From Methylorubrum populi (lineage in GTDB: Bacteria; Pseudomonadota; Alphaproteobacteria; Rhizobiales; Beijerinckiaceae), in contig DYYG01000033.1 in the NCBI GenBank assembly GCA_020741775.1, positions 1 through 64,000 of the forward strand: DNA of 64,000 bases, in the 5' to 3' direction. This document shows positions 59,701-64,000 of this stretch, in pieces (the first letter of the stretch is position 1; each line of letters begins with the position of its first letter). The notes beneath the pieces are model-generated. The model was not told where the DNA came from. It ran no database searches and saw only the letters and a list, made by a program, of their open reading frames with translations. The translations under genes were made by a program, and so were the position numbers.

Positions 59701-60645
59701 ATGGCCCGCAGGAACAGAGAGATCATCCATCGGGGACGCGACGGATGGCTGTTCCTGATCGGCGGCACCAACGGCGTGCTCGGTCAGTATCGGCGCTCCC
59801 TCTCCGGCTGGTGGCACCTGCGGCGCTGGGCGCGGCTGATCGAGGCGCGCGCCGCCCGCGCCCAGGCGCTCGGCATCCGCTACGTCCACACCGTCGTGCC
59901 GGAAAAGCTCTCGGTCTACGACGACCGGACCATCGATCTCGGCTACGACCCGCGCCTGTCACCGGCCCGGCGCCTCGCCCGGCGTCTCGACCGCCTGAGC
60001 GGGTTCGTCGATCTCGTCGCCCCCCTGCGTGCCGCCCGAGACGGCGCCGAGCCGCTTTATCGCCGCACCGATTCGCACTGGACCTATGACGGCTGCCTCG
60101 TCGGCTACCGGGCCCTGCTGCGGGCCTGCGGCGCCGTACCCCCGCCCGACATCGCCGAGCGCCCGCGCTTTCCCACCGAGGGCCTGTGGGATCTCGGTGA
60201 CAAGCTGCCGGAGCGGCCGCGCGAGACGGTGGTGAACTGGGCGGTGCAGCGCGACGCGGCCCGCTTCTACGCGAGCCCGCTGGTGGAATCCTACGAGGCG
60301 GCGGGCCGGGCGGGCGACCTGCATGTCGGCGCCCACGTGGTCTACCGGAACCCCTCTCCCCAGGCCGATCCGCGCACCTTGATGCTGTTCGGGGATTCCT
60401 ACGCGCATTTCGCGCCGATCATGCTCACCGGCCTGCTCGCGGAATCGTTCCGCGAGATGCACTTCGTCTGGTCGTCGAGCCTCGACTGGTCCTATGTCGA
60501 GCGGGTGCGTCCCGACATCCTGATGTTCGAGATGGCCGAGCGCTTCCTGGCCCGGCTGCCCGGCGACGATTTCGACGTCACGGCTTACGAAAAGCCGGAG
60601 ATGGAGAAGCCGGCCCGCCAAGCGGAGATGGCGCCGCTGGTCTGA
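59701..60645 (+). CDS. AlgX/AlgJ-like SGNH-hydrolase-type protein
   Basis: A 314-residue protein. EIIHRGRDGWLFLIGGTN is the N-terminal signature of the alginate O-acetyltransferase AlgX/AlgJ group. LYRRTDSHWTYDGCLVGYRA holds the acidic-His motif, and LMLFGDSYAHFAPIMLTGLL the GDS nucleophile serine. No signal peptide is obvious, unlike periplasmic AlgX, so it may act in the cytoplasm or be exported by another route. No alginate genes are near. Polysaccharide acetylation is a guess from the family. Confidence 0.8.
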   Translation: MARRNREIIHRGRDGWLFLIGGTNGVLGQYRRSLSGWWHLRRWARLIEARAARAQALGIRYVHTVVPEKLSVYDDRTIDLGYDPRLSPARRLARRLDRLSGFVDLVAPLRAARDGAEPLYRRTDSHWTYDGCLVGYRALLRACGAVPPPDIAERPRFPTEGLWDLGDKLPERPRETVVNWAVQRDAARFYASPLVESYEAAGRAGDLHVGAHVVYRNPSPQADPRTLMLFGDSYAHFAPIMLTGLLAESFREMHFVWSSSLDWSYVERVRPDILMFEMAERFLARLPGDDFDVTAYEKPEMEKPARQAEMAPLV

Positions 60646-60680
60646 TCCTGTTTTCGGCCGACGGGCCGGAAAACAGGATC
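60644..60680 (+). repeat. Palindrome after the AlgX-like gene
   Basis: GATCCTGTTTTC and GAAAACAGGATC enclose a GGCC/GGCC inner stem. It overlaps the TGA stop and starts the intergenic region. No T-run follows. Confidence 0.65.
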
Positions 60681-60731
60681 ATCGCGCTTGCCGGAGGCCT
60701 GGGCGGGATCGCGATCCGCCCCCTCGCGGGT

Positions 60732-61052
60732 TCAGCGGGAGCAGATCCGCTGCCGGGCCGGGCCGCCGCCGCCGGCCTGATAGCTCTTCGCATGGCCGAT
60801 CGAGCCGGTCATGTCCTGGGTCGGATTACCGCCGCCGCGCTTCACCACGATGTCGCAATAGCCCGAGGGCCGGCCCGCCGCGAACGGTGCCGCGCCGAAC
60901 CCGCCGTCAGCGATGCGCGGCGGCGGCAGGACCTGGGACGGCAAGGCCGACCAGCTTCCCGACTTCGGGCGCGCCGTCTGCGCGTTGGCGGGCATCGCGA
61001 CCACGGCGGAGGCGAGCAGGAGGATCGACGTGTAAGACGCGAAACGCAGCAT
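60732..61052 (-). CDS. Small secreted hypothetical protein
   Basis: A 106-residue exported protein with a signal peptide (MLRFASYTSILLLASAVVAM, cleavage near ANAQ at residue 24-25). The mature part has a Gly/Pro-rich pattern with GYCDIVVKRGGGNPTQDMTG, two cysteines in total (GYCDIV and RQRICSR), and AKSYQAGGGGPARQ. I know no family. Upstream DNA is AT-rich, which suits a promoter. Confidence 0.7.
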   Translation of the reverse strand: MLRFASYTSILLLASAVVAMPANAQTARPKSGSWSALPSQVLPPPRIADGGFGAAPFAAGRPSGYCDIVVKRGGGNPTQDMTGSIGHAKSYQAGGGGPARQRICSR

Positions 61053-61235
61053 GTTGTGCTCCTCTCATGTTCATTGTCGCCCAATGAAGAGGCATGAGCA
61101 CAAGTAACATGCAAAATAGTGATGAAAAGTGCGCTCTAACACAATAATGTGAGGAATTTTAATCCATTCAATAATAGAAAATATTTCGGGATTATCCGCG
61201 CTATTCGAACGTTATTGGATTTGATTGGCGCAGTG

Positions 61236-61362
61236 GCCCGCTTGACGTGTTGCTTGCGCGAGGGGACCGAACGGCGCCGCTTTCGCTCCCCTTCGGTAAG
61301 GGGACCCATGCCTGTCACGACACAGGCCGCGTCCCTTGCGAGACGCGGCCTGTCCAATTTTT
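61236..61362 (+). ncRNA. Candidate intergenic small RNA
   Basis: The segment could fold into GGGGA/TCCCC (61262-61290), CCCCTT/AAGGGG (61289-61303, competing with the first), and the terminator at 61322-61362. A CTTGAC at 61241 could be a -35 box. No homolog is recognised and no conservation data are available, so this is a prediction from structure and orphan termination only. Confidence 0.35.
61322..61362 (+). terminator. Orphan intrinsic terminator
   Basis: A perfect 12-base stem (61322-61333 with 61342-61353) is followed by CCAA and five T residues. No plus-strand gene ends nearby; the next genes on both sides are on the minus strand. Confidence 0.7.
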
Positions 61363-61495
61363 CGAGCTGTGCTTTCGTGGGGCCGTGCCAAGAGCCGTGA
61401 CCCGTCCGGTCGGGTCGGTGCCCGTCTCCGGGTTCCCGTCACGCCGCGTTTCGGGTCGAGGAACTCGGCCTCTCCGTCGTCTGAAGACGTTTCAG

Positions 61496-61574
61496 AGTGC
61501 CTCACAAAACTCCCGATTCTGCATCCTGTCCTGTCTGGCCGCGACGGTGCAGCGGGAGTTTTGTGAGAGACACT
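61496..61574 (-). repeat. 79-bp palindromic repeat, copy 2
   Basis: Same length as copy 1 at 32976-33054 and in opposite orientation. Read on the minus strand it begins AGTGTCTCTCACAAAACTCC, the same 20 bases as copy 1. Its first base supplies the A of the TGA stop of the Sel1-repeat gene. Confidence 0.85.
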
Positions 61575-64000
61575 CAGACGCCGACGCGCTTCTGAAAGGA
61601 ATTGGGGTTCGGCAGGCCCGGCGAGGGCGCGCCCATGAGGGACATCGGCGGCGTTGCGGCGGTCTTCGGCGGCGGTGCCTCGTTGGCCGCCGGATCGGCG
61701 GTGCGGGGCTTGAAGGTCGAGGTCAGGCTTCTGGCCTCGGTCAGATCCTTCGGGGCGAGCTTGGCGGCGACTTCGTCCCGCTTGCGGCCCGCCTCCTCGT
61801 CGCCCTGGGCGGCGGCGGCCGAGAACCAGAGATAGGATTGGACGAGGTCCTGGCCGACGCCGAGGCCGCGGGCGTAGAGCACGCCGAGGTTGTATTGGCT
61901 GTCGCGTACGCCGTGCTCCGCCGCCCGGCGGAAGGCGCTCGCGGCCGTGGCGAAGTCGGGCTTGCCATTGGCCGCCGGATTCTCGGCATGCAGGACGGCG
62001 AGGTTGTGCATCGCGCGGACATTGCCCTGATCGGCGGCTCGACCGTACCAGAACTTGGCCTGCGCGATGTCCCGGATCACGCCCGAGCCCTTCTCGTAGG
62101 CATTGCCGGTCTTGAACTGAGCGGGGGCAAAGCCGGCGGCGGCGAGCTTCTCGTAGAGCTTGGCGGCCACGGACAGGTCGCGGGTCACGCCACGGCCCTC
62201 GGCCTCGCGGGTCGCCAATTCCCAGATCGCTGCGGCGTCGCCGTCGAGCGCCTCCTGCTTGAGCTTGGCCAGGGCCGGCGGCAGGCCGGCGAGCTCCGGG
62301 CCGAGCGCGTTCATGCCGGCGACCTGGGGCAGGCTGCGCTTGCCCGGCTCCCCCGCCTTGGCGGCAGGCGCCTTCGACTCGGCGATGGACTGCGTCGTCG
62401 CCGGATCCGGCAGCGCCGTCCGGGGTTCGGTCTGGCCCTGGGCGGGGCCGCCCTGCACCGGCTCTGTCTTCCCCTCGGCCTTGCCCTCAACCTTCTCCTC
62501 GGCCGGGCGGCTCGCGGCGGCCTCCGCTTCGGCGGCTGGGGGCGTGCGGGGATCGGCGGCGGTAGCGGCCAGATCGGTGCTCGGCTTGCCGTCTCCCGCC
62601 AGGAAGGCCTGATAAGCGCCGAGCGCCAGCACCACGGCGGCCAAGCCCAGCAGCAGGCTGCGGCGGCGGCTCTCAAGCGCGCCGCGGATCCGCGACACCG
62701 GGGACGCATCCGTGGCCGGGGTCGGCGCAGCCCTGTCGCGCCGCTGGACCGGCGGCGCCTCGGCCGTCGATTCGGTTTGGGCCGCCTGCGCCGCGCGCCG
62801 GGCGGCCGCGATGAAGCTGGTCTTGATGTCGGTGCCGGGCGCCAGCTCCGCCGGAGACGGACGGGCCGATCCGGGGCGACCGGCGCCCGGCTCCAGCAAC
62901 TCATCGGCGAGGCGATTCAGCTCCGCCTGGGCGCTGTCCCCGCTCGCCGCAGCCCGGCGCGGGCGAGCCGGCGCTTGGCCAGCCGCCTGCCCGGCTGCCT
63001 TGGGGGCGGCGGGGCGCTCCTGAAGGGCACGCTCGCCCGGGGCGCGGTCCTGCGGCGCGGCGGCGGTGAGGGCCGCGGCCGAGGTCATCATCGTGCGGTC
63101 GAGCTGCTCGCTCAGGCGGGACAGCACGGTCTGGACGCCCTCCAGGGTGGTCTGGAGGCGCTGGTCCGACGTCTTCTGGTGGTCGCGCAGTTCGGCGAGG
63201 TCGGCCCGCAGCAGCCCGAAATCCCCGCCGCCCGCCTTGAGCTGTCCGGTCACGGCCTCGCGGGTCGCGCGCTCGACGGCGGCCTCCAGGCCCGATCCAC
63301 TGCGCAGGGCCGAGACCTGCGCCAGTAGGTCGCCCATGGAGCGTTCCAGGCGGCTCAGGGCGGGATCCGTGCCGCGCGGCGCGTCGAGCCGGTTCGCCAG
63401 GGCGAGGACGTGCCGCTCCAGGGCGTCGAGGCCGCTGCCACCGGCGCTGACGCGGTCGACCTTGTCGGCAAGGGTCTCCAGTCGCCCGATCAGGTCGCCG
63501 ACGGAGCCGGCCTCGGCCCGGTCGATCCGCTCGGCGATCGCCTCGAAACGCCCGAGCAATTCGCGGGATTCGTCCGGCGTCTTCAGCTCGCTGCGGATCT
63601 CCTCGAGCAGCGGACGCAGGGCGGCGACGCCCGGCGCCTCCCGCTGCATCTGCGCGATCTGGGCACTGATCGCCTGGACGCCCTGGGCGAGGCTCTGGAT
63701 TCGCTCCGGCCCCGCCAGCGCCGCCACGAGGCGGCGGATTTCGTCGAGTTCGCCGAACACGCTGTCGAGGGCGGTCTGGTCGGCGGGACCGGCGGCGACA
63801 CTCGACAGGGCCTCGTCCACCTTCGCGGCCAGGCGCTCCACATCGCCCGCGACCCGGGCATGGACATTGTCGGCGACGTCCTCGGCCAGCCGCTCCACCT
63901 GGATGCGCATCAGCTCGATCGGGGCGGCGATGGTGGCGAGCTCCTGCGGATCGCGGGCTCGGCGCAGATCCGTGGCGACGGCGCGCATGGTCTGCTCGAT
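61574..64000 (-). CDS. PodJ-like polarity protein with Sel1 repeats, partial
   Basis: At least 808 residues; the frame stays open to the window edge, so the N-terminus is missing. The visible N-terminal half is a long charged coiled-coil region with repeating RLE/LAD patterns (for example LGRFEAIAERIDRAEAG). One transmembrane helix follows (SLLLGLAAVVLALGAYQAFL), then a Pro/Glu/Ala linker and C-terminal Sel1 repeats (GVTRDLSVAAKLYEKLAAAG, GVIRDIAQAKFWYGRAADQG, GVGQDLVQSYLWFSAAAAQG). This order matches PodJ, a cell-pole organiser in Caulobacter and relatives. An ATG at 63988 is an internal codon, not a proven start. Confidence 0.85.
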   Translation of the reverse strand: MEQTMRAVATDLRRARDPQELATIAAPIELMRIQVERLAEDVADNVHARVAGDVERLAAKVDEALSSVAAGPADQTALDSVFGELDEIRRLVAALAGPERIQSLAQGVQAISAQIAQMQREAPGVAALRPLLEEIRSELKTPDESRELLGRFEAIAERIDRAEAGSVGDLIGRLETLADKVDRVSAGGSGLDALERHVLALANRLDAPRGTDPALSRLERSMGDLLAQVSALRSGSGLEAAVERATREAVTGQLKAGGGDFGLLRADLAELRDHQKTSDQRLQTTLEGVQTVLSRLSEQLDRTMMTSAAALTAAAPQDRAPGERALQERPAAPKAAGQAAGQAPARPRRAAASGDSAQAELNRLADELLEPGAGRPGSARPSPAELAPGTDIKTSFIAAARRAAQAAQTESTAEAPPVQRRDRAAPTPATDASPVSRIRGALESRRRSLLLGLAAVVLALGAYQAFLAGDGKPSTDLAATAADPRTPPAAEAEAAASRPAEEKVEGKAEGKTEPVQGGPAQGQTEPRTALPDPATTQSIAESKAPAAKAGEPGKRSLPQVAGMNALGPELAGLPPALAKLKQEALDGDAAAIWELATREAEGRGVTRDLSVAAKLYEKLAAAGFAPAQFKTGNAYEKGSGVIRDIAQAKFWYGRAADQGNVRAMHNLAVLHAENPAANGKPDFATAASAFRRAAEHGVRDSQYNLGVLYARGLGVGQDLVQSYLWFSAAAAQGDEEAGRKRDEVAAKLAPKDLTEARSLTSTFKPRTADPAANEAPPPKTAATPPMSLMGAPSPGLPNPNSFQKRVGV

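Larger units (their letters stand above)
61053..61495. other. AT-rich gap with an orphan terminator
   Basis: About 440 bases without a supported protein gene. The part from 61095 to 61215 is strikingly AT-rich for this genome, with runs such as AATAATAGAAAATATTTC. The right part is GC-rich again and carries a terminator at 61322-61362 on the plus strand, with no plus-strand gene upstream to use it. Confidence 0.6.

Overview
The window is high-GC, densely coded DNA from an alphaproteobacterium of the order Hyphomicrobiales. Protein sequences, signal-peptide hypothetical genes and gene order (coxBA-ctaB-ctaG-coxC-surf1-thrC-M16 peptidase; argH divergent from tlpA; gltB/gltD with an alphaproteobacterial spacing) look most like the Methylobacterium/Methylorubrum group. 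That placement is recognition from memory, not a database search. Almost everything is chromosomal core or near-core. There is no phage, IS transposase, plasmid backbone, CRISPR array or rRNA operon.

Layout. 1-2.0 kb: a broken metK whose left end runs into a second copy of its own interior, an XRE regulator, and a tRNA-Arg(CCU) gene split by a group I intron. 2.2-6.4 kb: a SNase-like secreted protein, an M48 lipoprotein protease and two family-2 glycosyltransferases. 6.7-13.3 kb: an HWE sensor kinase, a membrane protein, Fe/Mn superoxide dismutase, MurJ, a haloacid dehalogenase and a glycine-zipper envelope protein. 13.3-18.3 kb: a NodU-type carbamoyltransferase, a HAD phosphatase, a sparse lower-GC gap and an IalB-family protein. 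18.3-24.2 kb: argH, tlpA, nhaA, a PRC-barrel gene with a good EcfG (general stress) promoter, mepA and a YqhA-type membrane protein. 24.3-29.5 kb: msrA, a blue-light (LOV) histidine kinase, DUF1178, a nitrilase-family hydrolase with grxC, cpdR and an N-formylglutamate amidohydrolase. 29.5-34.6 kb: an mmgR/suhB-like small RNA, galU, galE, a lytic transglycosylase and a DUF459 SGNH protein.

34.6-37.8 kb: a NarX/NarL-type two-component pair and a probable Tat-exported metallo-beta-lactamase-fold hydrolase. 38.0-45.0 kb: glutamate synthase genes gltB and gltD with a VapBC toxin-antitoxin pair between them. 45.6-47.5 kb: a secreted Ala/Pro/Lys-rich protein and fdhD. 47.8-54.5 kb: the aa3-type cytochrome c oxidase cluster with heme-O synthase, CtaG and Surf1. 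54.6-57.8 kb: DUF4864, thrC and an M16 peptidase. 58.0-64.0 kb: small membrane and lipid-phosphatase genes, a 2'-5' RNA ligase-like protein, an AlgX/AlgJ-like protein, an AT-rich gap with an orphan terminator, and the C-terminal part of a PodJ-like Sel1-repeat protein that leaves the window.

Functional themes are envelope and peptidoglycan maintenance (M48, MurJ, MepA, MltB, PodJ-like), sugar-nucleotide supply (GalU, GalE), stress and light sensing (HWE and LOV kinases, EcfG promoter, SOD, MsrA, Grx), nitrogen assimilation and aerobic respiration. The most unusual items are the metK duplication, the intron-split tRNA, the toxin-antitoxin insertion in the glt operon, and a 79-bp palindromic repeat whose two copies overlap the stop codons of two unrelated genes.
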